Positions 36,023 through 44,341 of a stretch of DNA of 64,000 nt are shown piece after piece (the first letter of the stretch is position 1; each line of letters begins with the position of its first letter). The notes under the pieces were generated by a model, which worked only from the letters and a program-made list of their open reading frames with translations, was not told the DNA's origin and did not search any database. The translations under genes and the position numbers were made by a program. The DNA comes from Chloroflexota bacterium. GTDB taxonomy: Bacteria; Chloroflexota; Dehalococcoidia; UBA2979. Where the stretch lies: assembly GCA_003670575.1 (NCBI GenBank), contig QWRD01000002.1, positions 62,001 through 126,000 on the forward strand, given 5' to 3'.

Positions 36023-36490
36023 TTAGGAACCAACAACCTCGAACCAGGCTTCAACCTCGACCGGTGCGCGCAGCGGAAGCGACGCGACGCCGATCGCGAT
36101 GCGTGCACCTACGCCCTGCTCCTCGCCGAAGATGTCGCGCAGCAACATGCTGGCGCCGTTGACCACCGCGGGGTGCTGGTCGAACTCGTGGTCGCATGCG
36201 ACGTACCCGACGGTACGGACGAGGCGCAGCCCCTCCAGCGTGCCGTGTAGTGCGAACACCGCAGCCAGCACGTTGATTGCGCACTGGCGCGCGGCTTCCT
36301 GCGCCTGCTCTATGGTGACCGTGTCCCCGACGCGGCCGGGGTGCAGCACAGCGCCGTCGCGCGTGGGCAGCTGGCCGGAGACGTAGATCATCGCGCCGCT
36401 GCGCACGGCGGGGCGGTACACCGCCAGCGGTGCGACCGCTGTGGCCGGCAGCGTGACGCCGAGCTCTGCGAGACGGGCTTCGATGGTCAT
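36023..36490 (-). CDS. RidA/YjgF-family protein
   Basis: 155 aa of the COG0251 endoribonuclease L-PSP/RidA family: VSGQLPTRDG near residue 40 and VNGASMLLRDIFGEE near residue 115. This is the longer YER057c/PA5083-like branch, beginning MTIEARLAELG. RidA enzymes hydrolyse reactive imine or enamine intermediates. The usual Arg near residue 105 is not in the canonical place, so activity may differ. It starts 10 nt downstream of the parB stop. Confidence 0.85.
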   Translation of the reverse strand: MTIEARLAELGVTLPATAVAPLAVYRPAVRSGAMIYVSGQLPTRDGAVLHPGRVGDTVTIEQAQEAARQCAINVLAAVFALHGTLEGLRLVRTVGYVACDHEFDQHPAVVNGASMLLRDIFGEEQGVGARIAIGVASLPLRAPVEVEAWFEVVGS

Positions 36491-36500
36491 GGCAACTCCC

Positions 36501-37445
36501 TTACAGTTCACCGATACCGAGGCGATCGAGGACGCCTTCCAGCTCCTCGTCGCTGTAGTAGTGGATGGTCAGCGACCCCGCGCCGCGTTTGCCGCGGCGC
36601 ATGGTCACCTTCGTGCCCAGCGAGCGCTGCAATGCTTGCGCGAGCGCTTCATGCTGCTGTTCCGCGGTGGCGGGCGCAACCGGGACCGTCTGTGCGTCCA
36701 ACCCCGGCTTCATCGCCTCCCGCACCAGGCGTTCCGTCTGGCGGACGTTGAGCCCACCTTCGACGACCATGCGCCACAGCTCGCGACGTCGCGCGCCACC
36801 ATCGAGGCTGTCGTCCATGCCCAGCAGGGCGCGCGCGTGGCCCTCGGTGATCTCGCCGTTGGCGAGCGAGGCTTGCAGTTCGGGCGCCAGCGCTGCGAGT
36901 CGCAGTGTGTTCGCCACCGCCGCGCGCGACTTGCCGACGCGAACGGCCACCTCTTGCTGCGTCAGGTGAAACTCATCGATCAGTCGCTGGTAGGAGGACG
37001 ACTCTTCCAGCGGGCTCAGGTCCGCGCGCTGGACGTTCTCGATGATTGCCAGCTCAAGGAGTTCGCGTGGTGTGCTTTGGCGAATGGTGACGGGGACACG
37101 GAGCAGGCCCGCAGCGCGCGCCGCCCGCAGACGACGTTCGCCCGCGATGAGCTGGTAGATCGTCGCGCCGGCGGCGTCCTGTTCCACGGAGACCAGAAGC
37201 GGCTGGATGATCCCGTGCTCGCGGATAGAGTCCGTGAGTTCCGCCAGCGCGGTGGGTTCCATGACGGAGCGCGGCTGCCACGGGTTCGGGACGACGAGTT
37301 CGATCGGTACATCGGTGGTGGGGATGCGGACATCGGGCTGTGCGGGAAGCGGCGCGCCCTCCGGGATCAGCGCGGCCAGCCCACGCCCCAGCCCGCGGCT
37401 GGATGAGCGATGTGGCGCCGGAGCGGGATCGGCATCGCTAGGCAC
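36501..37445 (-). CDS. parB: Chromosome partition protein ParB
   Basis: 314 aa from GTG 37445 with GGAGG 6 nt upstream. A CTP-dependent DNA clamp that loads at parS. The N-terminal CTPase region has LIAGERRLRAARAAGL. The HTH carries VGKSRAAVANTLRLAALAPELQ, and the C-terminal end is the dimerisation part. It overlaps parA by 8 nt. A perfect parS lies at 41588-41603, four genes upstream in the same transcription direction. Confidence 0.96.
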   Translation of the reverse strand: MPSDADPAPAPHRSSSRGLGRGLAALIPEGAPLPAQPDVRIPTTDVPIELVVPNPWQPRSVMEPTALAELTDSIREHGIIQPLLVSVEQDAAGATIYQLIAGERRLRAARAAGLLRVPVTIRQSTPRELLELAIIENVQRADLSPLEESSSYQRLIDEFHLTQQEVAVRVGKSRAAVANTLRLAALAPELQASLANGEITEGHARALLGMDDSLDGGARRRELWRMVVEGGLNVRQTERLVREAMKPGLDAQTVPVAPATAEQQHEALAQALQRSLGTKVTMRRGKRGAGSLTIHYYSDEELEGVLDRLGIGEL

Positions 37446-38226
37446 CGGGCACCTCCGCAGCGCGAGGTGCCCGCAGCTGCGCCAGTAGTTCATCTGCCAG
37501 CTCGTCGTACGCCTGGGCACCGGGGGATCGTGGGTCGTAGACCTGAATCGGTTCACCGTGGCTCGGCGCTTCGGAGAGCCGGACGGAGCGCGGGATGACG
37601 GCGCGGAAGGTGTTGTCGAAGTGGCGGCGCACCTCCTCTTCCACCTGTCGAGCGAGGTTGGTGCGCCCGTCGAACATCGTCAGCACGATACCGCGGATGT
37701 GCAGGGCGGGGTTGAGGTTCGCCTGCACCAGCCGGATGGTGTGCGAGAGGTGGCCGAGCCCCTCCAGCGCGAGGTATTCGCACTGCACGGGGATGATGAC
37801 CTCATCGGCCGCGGCCAGCGCGTTCACCGTGAGTAGGCCCAGCGATGGCGGGCAATCGATCAGGATGATGTCGAAGCGGTCTCGCAGCGGATCCAGGATG
37901 CGCTTCATGCGGAACTCGCGTGCCATCACTGAGACGAGCTCCACCTCTGCGCCAGCAAGGTGCGGCGTGGTGGGCACGAGCCAGAGGCCGACCACCGAGG
38001 TGCCGACGATCGCGGCATCCAGCGACCGCTCGTCAACCAGCGCTTCGTACAGTCCGCCGGCCTCGCCCTGGCGTTGCCCGAGCGCGGTGGTGGCGTTGGC
38101 CTGTGGGTCAGCATCGATGAGCAGCGTGCGTTGGCCGCGCCCGGCCAGCGCCGCACCAAGCGAGACGGCGGTTGTCGTCTTGCCGACGCCGCCCTTCTGA
38201 TTCACGACCGCGAACACGAGGCTCAT
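37438..38226 (-). CDS. parA: Chromosome partition ATPase ParA (Soj)
   Basis: 262 aa deviant Walker ATPase with KGGVGKTTTAVSLGAALA near the start, LLIDADPQANAT, and IILIDCPPSLGLLTVNAL. Moves ParB-parS complexes along the nucleoid. It overlaps parB by 8 nt (translational coupling). Position downstream of khpB and yidC matches the classical origin-proximal gene order. Confidence 0.97.
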   Translation of the reverse strand: MSLVFAVVNQKGGVGKTTTAVSLGAALAGRGQRTLLIDADPQANATTALGQRQGEAGGLYEALVDERSLDAAIVGTSVVGLWLVPTTPHLAGAEVELVSVMAREFRMKRILDPLRDRFDIILIDCPPSLGLLTVNALAAADEVIIPVQCEYLALEGLGHLSHTIRLVQANLNPALHIRGIVLTMFDGRTNLARQVEEEVRRHFDNTFRAVIPRSVRLSEAPSHGEPIQVYDPRSPGAQAYDELADELLAQLRAPRAAEVPGA

Positions 38227-38330
38227 CGTCGTGTCCTCATGCGCACAGCGCGAGCGGCGCTCGCACTGTGCGCGAGTATACGGGCGGCAGCGACCGCGCG
38301 ACGGGTCGCGCGCACGGTCGCCGGGTACAT

Positions 38331-39578
38331 CTACGCGCCCTCGTCCGGGAGCACCTCGACCTGACGGTCGGCGCCGCTGCCGACGCTCTCCGTGCGCACG
38401 CCAGCTTCCGCCTCCAGCGTGAGGTGGACGATACGGCGCTCGGACGCGGGCATCGGCTCCAGCGTGATGACGTCGCCGGTCTCACGAACCTCGGCAGCGA
38501 TGCGCTTTGCCATGTCGATGAGCGTCTGCTCGCGGCGGTGGCGGTACTGCTCGATGTCGAGGCCGAAGACGTGGTCGTTGCCGTAGCGGGTGGAGACCAT
38601 GACGTTGAGCAGGTACTGCAGCGCCGTCAGCGTCTCGCCGCGCCGCCCGATCAGCACGCCAAGCTCTTCCGAGACGTCCGGCGTCTCGCCGTAGATATCG
38701 AGTACCTGGGAGACCAGGCCAGCACCGTCGCCGGCCGACTCTGGGTCACGCGCTGCGATTTCGGTCTCGGTCAGGCCCAGCAGCGTGAGGACGTCGCGCA
38801 GCGCGTGGCCCGCGAAGTCCATCTCGTCCTCGGCGTCCACGGGCGGGCCTGCGGGGAGGTCGTCCGGAGTGCCGGGGATACGAATGGGTGCGGCGTTTTC
38901 GTCGGGGCTGCCCTGGGGGCGGGAGTCGCGACGATCGCCGCCGCGGAACTCACCGCGCGGTCCTCGTGCGTCCCCGCCGCGACCACCACCGCCGCGCGAC
39001 GAGTCTCGACCGCCGCCGCGCGATGGGCCTCGGTCGTCGTCGCGGGTGTTTCCGCGGTTGTCGTCCGGCATGTCCGACGCCAGATCGCGCTGGCCACCCT
39101 GCTGCGGTTCGTCACGACGGGGTTCGTCGCGGCGCGGTTCGTCTCGACGGGGCGCGTCACGACGTGGTTCGTCGCGCCGAGGCTCATCACGTCGCGGTGC
39201 GCTGGGGCGTGCGGCTTCGGCGCGCGGGGCGGGCGCGGGTCGAGGGGGGCGCGGGCCACGGTCGGGACGGTCGCCTCGGTCGCTGCGAGCGGGCGCGGCG
39301 TCGCGGTCGTCACGCTCGTCGCTACCGCCACGTCGAGCACCACGGTCATCGTCGTCATCGCGCCGGGGGGCACGTGGGCGAGCCGGAGGCGGGGGGGCGG
39401 CAATGGGTGCCCGGGCGGTGACGCGGACGATTGCGTCCTCACCACCGATGCCGAAGACGCCTCGTCTACCTTCGCGGATTACGTCGACGTCGACCTGTTC
39501 GCGGTCCAGGCCCAGTTGAACCAGTGCCCGGGCCACTGCCTCCTCGACTGTCTTCCCGCTCACTTCCATGATTCGCAT
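38331..39578 (-). CDS. khpB: RNA-binding protein KhpB (Jag), with RRDEP repeats
   Basis: 415 aa. N-terminal Jag domain (residues 4-55, MEVSGKTVEEAVARAL, GRRGVFGIGGEDAIV), then an Arg/Asp-rich disordered linker (about 60-235). A KH domain with IGRRGETLTALQYLLNVMV (GxxG about residue 310) and an R3H domain (about 345-410) follow. The linker has six tandem RRDEP-type repeats (residues 129-158). Binds RNA and influences cell division and envelope genes in Firmicutes. It starts inside the end of yidC (113-nt overlap). Confidence 0.93.
   Translation of the reverse strand: MRIMEVSGKTVEEAVARALVQLGLDREQVDVDVIREGRRGVFGIGGEDAIVRVTARAPIAAPPPPARPRAPRRDDDDDRGARRGGSDERDDRDAAPARSDRGDRPDRGPRPPRPAPAPRAEAARPSAPRRDEPRRDEPRRDAPRRDEPRRDEPRRDEPQQGGQRDLASDMPDDNRGNTRDDDRGPSRGGGRDSSRGGGGRGGDARGPRGEFRGGDRRDSRPQGSPDENAAPIRIPGTPDDLPAGPPVDAEDEMDFAGHALRDVLTLLGLTETEIAARDPESAGDGAGLVSQVLDIYGETPDVSEELGVLIGRRGETLTALQYLLNVMVSTRYGNDHVFGLDIEQYRHRREQTLIDMAKRIAAEVRETGDVITLEPMPASERRIVHLTLEAEAGVRTESVGSGADRQVEVLPDEGA
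39105..39194 (-). repeat. Six 15-bp tandem repeats encoding RRDEP in khpB
   Basis: Six copies of a 15-bp unit encoding RRDEP (third copy RRDAP) in the disordered linker of khpB. Synonymous bases differ among copies, so this is an older expansion kept at protein level rather than a recent slip. Confidence 0.85.
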
Positions 39579-40428
39579 CGTCGTCTCCCGATTCAGTGCC
39601 GCCGCGTGGCGCGGCGTTCGATGTGCGTCGTGTGGTGCTGACGGCGCTGGTGCCGCCGGCCGTGGACGAACCCCAGGGGAGGTTACGCGGGATCAACTCG
39701 CCGACGTGGAAGTCGCCGGGTCCCACGAAGATCCACTGCAAAATGACTCCAATGGCAGTGCTGGCCCCCCAATACAGGCCGAGCGCGGCCGGGAGGGTGA
39801 GGACGAAGAACCAGCCGAAGAAGATCGGCATGAACCACTGCATCATCTGGTTCATCTGGGCCTGCTGCGACCCCGGCGTCGTGGATGCGCGGCTGGTGGA
39901 GATGCGCTGCTGCACCCACATCCCAACGAAGACGAACGCCGCTAGGCCCATGGATCCGTTCTCGGCGAGGTCCATGCCCAGGAAGCTCGTGCTCAGGGGG
40001 ATGGCGTGGCGGATGTACTCGATGTCGTACAGGCGCGAGGAGAGGTACAGCATCGCCTCCGGCGTGGAGCCGATGGTAAGGCGAATGGTGGCGTACAACG
40101 CGATGAAGATCGGGATCTGCACGAGCTGAGGGCCCAGGCAGCCGAGCGGGTTCACGCCGTGCTCTTTGTAGAGCTTCATGGTCTCTTCGGAACGCCGACG
40201 CGGGTCGGTGTACTTCTTCTGGACTTCCGCCAGCAACGGCTGCAACACCTGCATCGACTTCATGGCGTGCAGGGTGCGCAGGGTCAGCGGGAAGGTGACC
40301 ACGCGGGTGAGCACGGTAAAGAGCAGAATCGCGAGGCCGTAGGAATCGAACGCGGTACGAGACAACGCGATCATGAAGTTGATCAGCGGCGTCTCAAGCG
40401 CGGTCTGCCAGATGAGCCCGATGGGCAT
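39466..40428 (-). CDS. yidC: Membrane protein insertase YidC (Oxa1 type)
   Basis: 320 aa with about five membrane segments and no large periplasmic domain, the Gram-positive-like form. Core blocks: ILLFTVLTRVVTFPLTLR, KYTDPRRRSEETMKLYKEHGVNPLGCLGP and the last helices ALGLYWGASTAIGVILQW. The hydrophilic C-terminal tail (about 250-320, basic at the end) is read in a different frame over the first 113 nt of khpB. Inserts and folds membrane proteins, often with SecYEG. Confidence 0.95.
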   Translation of the reverse strand: MPIGLIWQTALETPLINFMIALSRTAFDSYGLAILLFTVLTRVVTFPLTLRTLHAMKSMQVLQPLLAEVQKKYTDPRRRSEETMKLYKEHGVNPLGCLGPQLVQIPIFIALYATIRLTIGSTPEAMLYLSSRLYDIEYIRHAIPLSTSFLGMDLAENGSMGLAAFVFVGMWVQQRISTSRASTTPGSQQAQMNQMMQWFMPIFFGWFFVLTLPAALGLYWGASTAIGVILQWIFVGPGDFHVGELIPRNLPWGSSTAGGTSAVSTTRRTSNAAPRGGTESGDDDANHGSEREDSRGGSGPGTGSTGPGPRTGRRRRNPRR

Positions 40429-40434
40429 GAGTGA

Positions 40435-41604
40435 CTACGAACCCTTCTGGAACAAACGTTCGACGACGCCCTGGTCTTTCGGCGTCACTCGATAGATGTC
40501 ACCGAGCTTGGACGTATACACGATCGTCGAGTCCATCACCAGCGGAGCGGCGAGCAGGCGAGGCTTCTCGGTGGGCTGGTGACGCCAGCGCTCCGTGCCG
40601 GTGGCCGGGTCGAGGCCGAAGACGGTGCCGCCATCGGTCGCCAACACCAGGGTGCCCGCAAGCAGGACCGGTGTGGCGCGCGTTTCGCTCTGCACCCCGC
40701 CGAACTTCCAGCGCTGCTGGCCGGTCGCCAGATCCAGCGCGTACACGGTGCCGGACGTGCTGACGATGTATACGACACCGTCGGCGACCAACGGTTGGGC
40801 CCACAGCCAGTTATCGGTCGTGAACTGCCAGCGCTCAGCGCCGTCGGTGCGACGGTCGAGCGCGATCAGTCGACTGTCGAGCGTCGGGAGGAGCAGGAGA
40901 TCGCCCGCGAGGGTGGCGTCGCCCGTGGCGGCTCCCGTGAGCGTCCGGTCCCATCGAACCTGGCCGGTGGCTGCATCCAGGGCACGGACGTGCTTGGCGA
41001 GGTCTGCCACGTACAGCGTCCCCGCGTCCAGGGTGGGCGAGCTCCAGATGCGCTCGGCGGCGCGGAGCAGCACGGCAGGGCTGAGTTCGCCCGTCGTGGC
41101 GTCGACGGTGCGCACGGTCCCGGAGTGGGTCGCGACGAAGAGCCGCTTGCCATCGAAGGCCGGGGTGGCGACGACATGTCCACCGACGTTGACAGATTGT
41201 GGCCAACCATCGGCGCGTTGGCCGGTCTGCACGTCGACGGCGATGATTTCGCCGGAGTAGGTGGCAATGATGACCCGGTCTCGGCCGCCCACGTTCGTCA
41301 CGATGGGAGTGGCGTAGAGGCCGAGGTATGTCTCACGCTCGCTCTTGGCGCCACCGAAGAACGACCAGCCGGACTTTTCCGGTTCCTTGGGGAACGTCCA
41401 GGCGACTGAGGCAGGGTTGGAGCGTCGGAATCCACTGATCGAGCCGTCACCGTTGCCGACGACGAGGAAGTCGCCCGCAGTGACCGGCGCCGCCCAACCC
41501 TCAGGCACACTGACACTGCCACAGCCCGCCGCGAAGAGTAGCAGAGCCACCATCGCGAACATCGCGATGTGACGGCGGAGCCCATGGTGTTTCACGTGAA
41601 ACAT
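40435..41604 (-). CDS. PQQ-like beta-propeller lipoprotein (BamB-like fold)
   Basis: 389 aa. The start MFHVKHHG is followed by a signal sequence ending in FAAGC (C28), a lipoprotein site. The rest is eight-bladed-propeller-like repeats with the recurring LDAATGQVRWDR, LDLATGQQRWKFGG and LDPATGTERWR blocks. It is probably held on the outer face of the cytoplasmic membrane, possibly near YidC/Sec-exported proteins, as the gene sits between yidD and yidC. The ATG overlaps the yidD stop (TAATG). The first codons coincide with a parS site. Confidence 0.85.
   Translation of the reverse strand: MFHVKHHGLRRHIAMFAMVALLLFAAGCGSVSVPEGWAAPVTAGDFLVVGNGDGSISGFRRSNPASVAWTFPKEPEKSGWSFFGGAKSERETYLGLYATPIVTNVGGRDRVIIATYSGEIIAVDVQTGQRADGWPQSVNVGGHVVATPAFDGKRLFVATHSGTVRTVDATTGELSPAVLLRAAERIWSSPTLDAGTLYVADLAKHVRALDAATGQVRWDRTLTGAATGDATLAGDLLLLPTLDSRLIALDRRTDGAERWQFTTDNWLWAQPLVADGVVYIVSTSGTVYALDLATGQQRWKFGGVQSETRATPVLLAGTLVLATDGGTVFGLDPATGTERWRHQPTEKPRLLAAPLVMDSTIVYTSKLGDIYRVTPKDQGVVERLFQKGS
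41588..41603. promoter_or_regulatory. parS: parS site, perfect consensus
   Basis: TGTTTCACGTGAAACA, identical to the bacterial consensus parS and fully palindromic. It overlaps codons 1-6 of the lipoprotein gene at 40435-41604, at the yidD stop. ParB from parAB in the same cluster should load here. One exact copy was seen; no second perfect copy was noticed in the window. Confidence 0.95.
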
Positions 41605-41897
41605 TAGCGGTGCCCCATGCTGGTGTGGTTCGCGGCGGAACCGTGACCGGCAGTTCTCATATCGGAAGAATCGTGTCTGTCGAGTTGCTCCGGCACCGGG
41701 TCGTACCCGCCTGCGCTCCACGGATGGCAGCGAGCGATACGACTGAGCCCCAACCAGCCGCCGCGGAGCAGCCCGAAGCGCTCGATGGCCGCATAGGTGT
41801 AGCGGGAGCACGTCGGCTGGTAGCGGCACTGTGCGCCGATTGCCGGTGAGATCATTCGCTGGTACCAGCGGATGCAGGCGAGTGCGGTGGATTTCAA
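41604..41897 (-). CDS. yidD: Membrane protein insertion efficiency factor YidD
   Basis: 97 aa from TTG 41897, overlapping the rnpA stop (TTGA). Family hallmarks: [32 protein letters not shown] and [23 protein letters not shown]. Helps YidC-dependent insertion. The C-terminal tail (about 25 residues) beyond the usual 70-85 aa is hydrophilic. The stop overlaps the next ATG by one base. Confidence 0.95.
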   Translation of the reverse strand: MKSTALACIRWYQRMISPAIGAQCRYQPTCSRYTYAAIERFGLLRGGWLGLSRIARCHPWSAGGYDPVPEQLDRHDSSDMRTAGHGSAANHTSMGHR

Positions 41898-42382
41898 GAT
41901 GACTGGCCAGTGTTGCGCGCGCCCGCAAGCAGGCCGGCGCGCCGTGCGCACCAATCGACGGCGGTGCGCAGCTCCTGGAAGGTGGCGGTCGCACTGGTGG
42001 CGCCGGACGTGAGCACCAGATCATGACCCGGTGCGAGCGGCAGTGCGCGGAGAATCTCGCGTAGGCGGCGGCGGACTCGGTTACGGACCACTGCGCCCCC
42101 CACTCGTTTCCCAATCGCGAACCCGAACCGGTTATGCGGCAGATCGTTCGGGCGGATGCCCATGGTCAACAGTTGGTGCCGCACGCGTCGTCGGCCGCGC
42201 ATGACGGCAACGAACTCCTGCGGGCGCCGCAACCTGTTATCACCCGGCCTGGCGTGAGCCGACGGGGTGATAACGCGGTTGCTCGGAACGCTCGTATTCG
42301 CGTTGTCGCCACCCTCGCCCGCCGCACGTAGCGACTGGGGCTCCGCAGGGTGAGCAGGCACGGTGAACCCGGAGGCCGTCAC
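41894..42382 (-). CDS. rnpA: Ribonuclease P protein component
   Basis: 162 aa from GTG 42382. The core matches Rnp[23 protein letters not shown], the RNR-type block [29 protein letters not shown], and the end with [19 protein letters not shown]. The first 50 residues are not part of the family, so the true start may be later (for example TTG within NRLRRP). Pairs with RNase P RNA to trim tRNA 5' ends. It lies 34 nt after rpmH, as is classical. Confidence 0.9.
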   Translation of the reverse strand: MTASGFTVPAHPAEPQSLRAAGEGGDNANTSVPSNRVITPSAHARPGDNRLRRPQEFVAVMRGRRRVRHQLLTMGIRPNDLPHNRFGFAIGKRVGGAVVRNRVRRRLREILRALPLAPGHDLVLTSGATSATATFQELRTAVDWCARRAGLLAGARNTGQSS

Positions 42383-42416
42383 AGTGTCGTCGTCCCGAAG
42401 CGGTGTGGACGTTATG

Positions 42417-42551
42417 TTAAACGGTCAACTTGACGCGACCGCGTGCGCGGCGGCGCTTGAGTACGTCTCGACCGTCCTGTGTGGACATACGCGCGCGAAA
42501 GCCATGCTTACGCAGACGTGGGATGCGCTTTGGTTGCCAGGTCCGCTTCAA
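42417..42551 (-). CDS. rpmH: 50S ribosomal protein L34
   Basis: 44 aa, starting at TTG (GGAG about 8 nt upstream) with [20 protein letters not shown] and ending [12 protein letters not shown]. Length and sequence are typical. It is the first gene of the rpmH-rnpA-yidD-yidC-khpB-parAB block and is transcribed on the minus strand. dnaA, usually divergent from rpmH, is absent here. Confidence 0.97.
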   Translation of the reverse strand: MKRTWQPKRIPRLRKHGFRARMSTQDGRDVLKRRRARGRVKLTV

Positions 42552-42756
42552 TTTCGATACTCCTGCAGATGCCGCAGCAGTATAGCGGCCCGCGGGCGCT
42601 CCGGGCAACGCGCCCCACTACGGACGCGTGTACCGGCGCGTGGAAAGCGCAGCCGACGGCTGATCCGGATGGGCCACTGCGCCCCGATCGCGCGAGATGG
42701 CAATGCCGCGCGGATGGTATCATCGCAAGGTAGTACGTCATTCGAAGGGGGCCGGG

Positions 42757-43014
42757 ATGAAGATGATTCGTCGCGCGGTGACGGCCAGTGCTGTGGCCGC
42801 CTCGGTGGGTGTGTTTCCGGCTGTTGCGCTGGCCGCCGAGCAATCGCGTGCGTTGGAGCGCACCGCGGACAGCACTTCGGTTTTCCTCTACACCGTGGGT
42901 GCGGGGGTCGCGTTGATGCTCCTGTCGACCATCGGCTACCTGTATCGGCGGGTGCGCAACCTGGAGTGGGATTTCCAGCGGGCCGACGCGCCGGCGCACG
43001 ACCAGCATCACTAG
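42757..43014 (+). CDS. Small exported or membrane protein
   Basis: 85 aa from ATG 42757 after a GGGGG-type site. The signal-like segment (residues 4-26, ending ALAAE) and one central membrane helix (about 40-62, FLYTVGAGVALMLLSTIGYLY) are clear. The tail is charged and His-rich (AHDQHH). It looks like a bitopic membrane protein after signal cleavage. I do not recognise the family. Confidence 0.6.
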   Translation: MKMIRRAVTASAVAASVGVFPAVALAAEQSRALERTADSTSVFLYTVGAGVALMLLSTIGYLYRRVRNLEWDFQRADAPAHDQHH

Positions 43015-43114
43015 CTCACGCGGGTTGGTCATCGGCGGCTCGCTCGGTTGCTGATGCTATGCACGCAGGATCAATCATTGCGCGGGTTGCACGCTGCCGA
43101 GGGGGGTAGTCGAC

Positions 43115-43576
43115 ATGTTGGAAGTAGGCGAGCCGATGCCGGAGTTCGTGCTGTTCAACCGAAAGCACGAGCCGGTCACGAACAAGGACTTCGAGGGCAA
43201 AGTGTCGATCCTCGCCTTCTATCCGATGGCGTTCACCGGCGGCTGTACCCTGGAGATGCAGGGCTTCAAGCAGCGGTACGAGGAGCTTGAGGCGCTGGGC
43301 GTAGAAGTCGTTGGTGTCAGCGCTGATCCGTGGGCGGCTGCCGGTGCGTTCTGCGACGCGCAGGAGTTGCAGTTCCAGTTGCTGTCGGACTTTCCGGCGG
43401 GGCAGACCATCGATGCGTTTGGCGTGCGCCGCGAAGGTGCCGCGACTGCGCAGCGCGTGACGTTCGTCTTCGACGCTGCTGGCGTGTTGCGGCACGCGAT
43501 CCAGGGAACAACCGACATGGAAGCGCACCCGCAAGGCGCGCTCGATGCTGCTCGGACGCTGTCAGCCGGCAGCTAA
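43115..43576 (+). CDS. AhpE-like peroxiredoxin
   Basis: 153 aa. The peroxidatic cysteine is C44 in FTGGCTLEM, with T41 before it as in the family (PxxxT/SxxC). C80 may act as resolving cysteine. Reduces peroxides with thiol donors in the cytoplasm. ATG with a GGGGGG site. It is followed by a strong terminator and appears monocistronic. Confidence 0.9.
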   Translation: MLEVGEPMPEFVLFNRKHEPVTNKDFEGKVSILAFYPMAFTGGCTLEMQGFKQRYEELEALGVEVVGVSADPWAAAGAFCDAQELQFQLLSDFPAGQTIDAFGVRREGAATAQRVTFVFDAAGVLRHAIQGTTDMEAHPQGALDAARTLSAGS

Positions 43577-43612
43577 TCGCGCGCGTTGACGCGCACGAGA
43601 TGCGAGCGAGAT

Positions 43613-43647
43613 AAGAAGAAGGCCGCGCATCGCGCGGCCTTCTTCTT
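43613..43647. terminator. Peroxiredoxin terminator, symmetric
   Basis: A perfect 16-bp stem AAGAAGAAGGCCGCGC/GCGCGGCCTTCTTCTT with loop ATC, 37 nt after the peroxiredoxin stop. The A/T-rich stem ends make it usable for the convergent MerR gene too. Confidence 0.88.
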
Positions 43648-43682
43648 TGTCAGTTTGGATGTGTCACGTACGCGATGCGTTG

Positions 43683-44207
43683 CTAGGAGCGGGACTCCGC
43701 GCCGACAGCGACCGGTGCATCGAGGTCGATGATCCGCTGTTCAATGGTGGCGATACGTTCGCGCAACTCGGTGCGTAGTTGCTTGAGCTGCTCCAGTTTC
43801 GGCTCCACGACATCCAGTTGGCGCCGCAACGCGGAGAGTGCCTGCTCACCGCGGGCGCGCAGTGCTGCGCGGTCGTCAGGACTCGGCTTTGGGGTGGCGC
43901 GCAGATGGGCGCGCACGGCCTCGGTCTCGACCATCTCTTTGATCTCGGCGAGGCTGAATCCCAGCAAGCCTTGGAGTTGCTTGATCAGTCGAATGCGAAC
44001 CACGTCTTCATCCGAGTAGAGACGGAAGCCGCCGTCCATTCGGTCTGCTGGTGTGAGCAGGCCCTTCTCCTCGTAGAAGCGCAGGGTGCGCTGTGTGACG
44101 CCTGTCTGATCCGCGACCTCACCGATCTGGTACCGCGCCTCCGTGTCCGGGGTGGTGGTGCCGAAATCGTGATAGGCGGAAAGACTGCGACGAGCGGGTC
44201 GTGCCAT
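43683..44207 (-). CDS. MerR-family transcriptional regulator
   Basis: 174 aa from ATG 44207 (GAGG 6 nt upstream). The N-terminal winged helix RYQIGEVADQTGVTQRTLRFYEEKGLL is canonical. It is followed by a coiled-coil stretch of about 80 residues (residues 85-165, ELRERIATIEQRI at the end). No metal-binding cysteines are seen, so a ligand- or stress-sensing type is likely. It is convergent with the peroxiredoxin. Confidence 0.88.
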   Translation of the reverse strand: MARPARRSLSAYHDFGTTTPDTEARYQIGEVADQTGVTQRTLRFYEEKGLLTPADRMDGGFRLYSDEDVVRIRLIKQLQGLLGFSLAEIKEMVETEAVRAHLRATPKPSPDDRAALRARGEQALSALRRQLDVVEPKLEQLKQLRTELRERIATIEQRIIDLDAPVAVGAESRS

Positions 44208-44341
44208 GGGGTGCCTCACTGCATGCGCCGGCTGCCCAGCATCCAATGGAGAGGCTGCGACCGATGCGAACGTGTCGCGCATATCGAGTATGCACTATTG
44301 CGGCTGTCTAGTGGTACCGCGCGGTGATGTGCCGCGATTCG

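Noticed and set aside
42552-42756. Region upstream of rpmH considered as oriC
   Set aside because: No DnaA-box cluster (TTATNCACA) and no AT-rich unwinding stretch were seen.
44312-44321. TGGTACCGCG, a T-box-like decamer on the plus strand
   Set aside because: No plus-strand gene follows and there is no specifier stem or terminator; a chance match.
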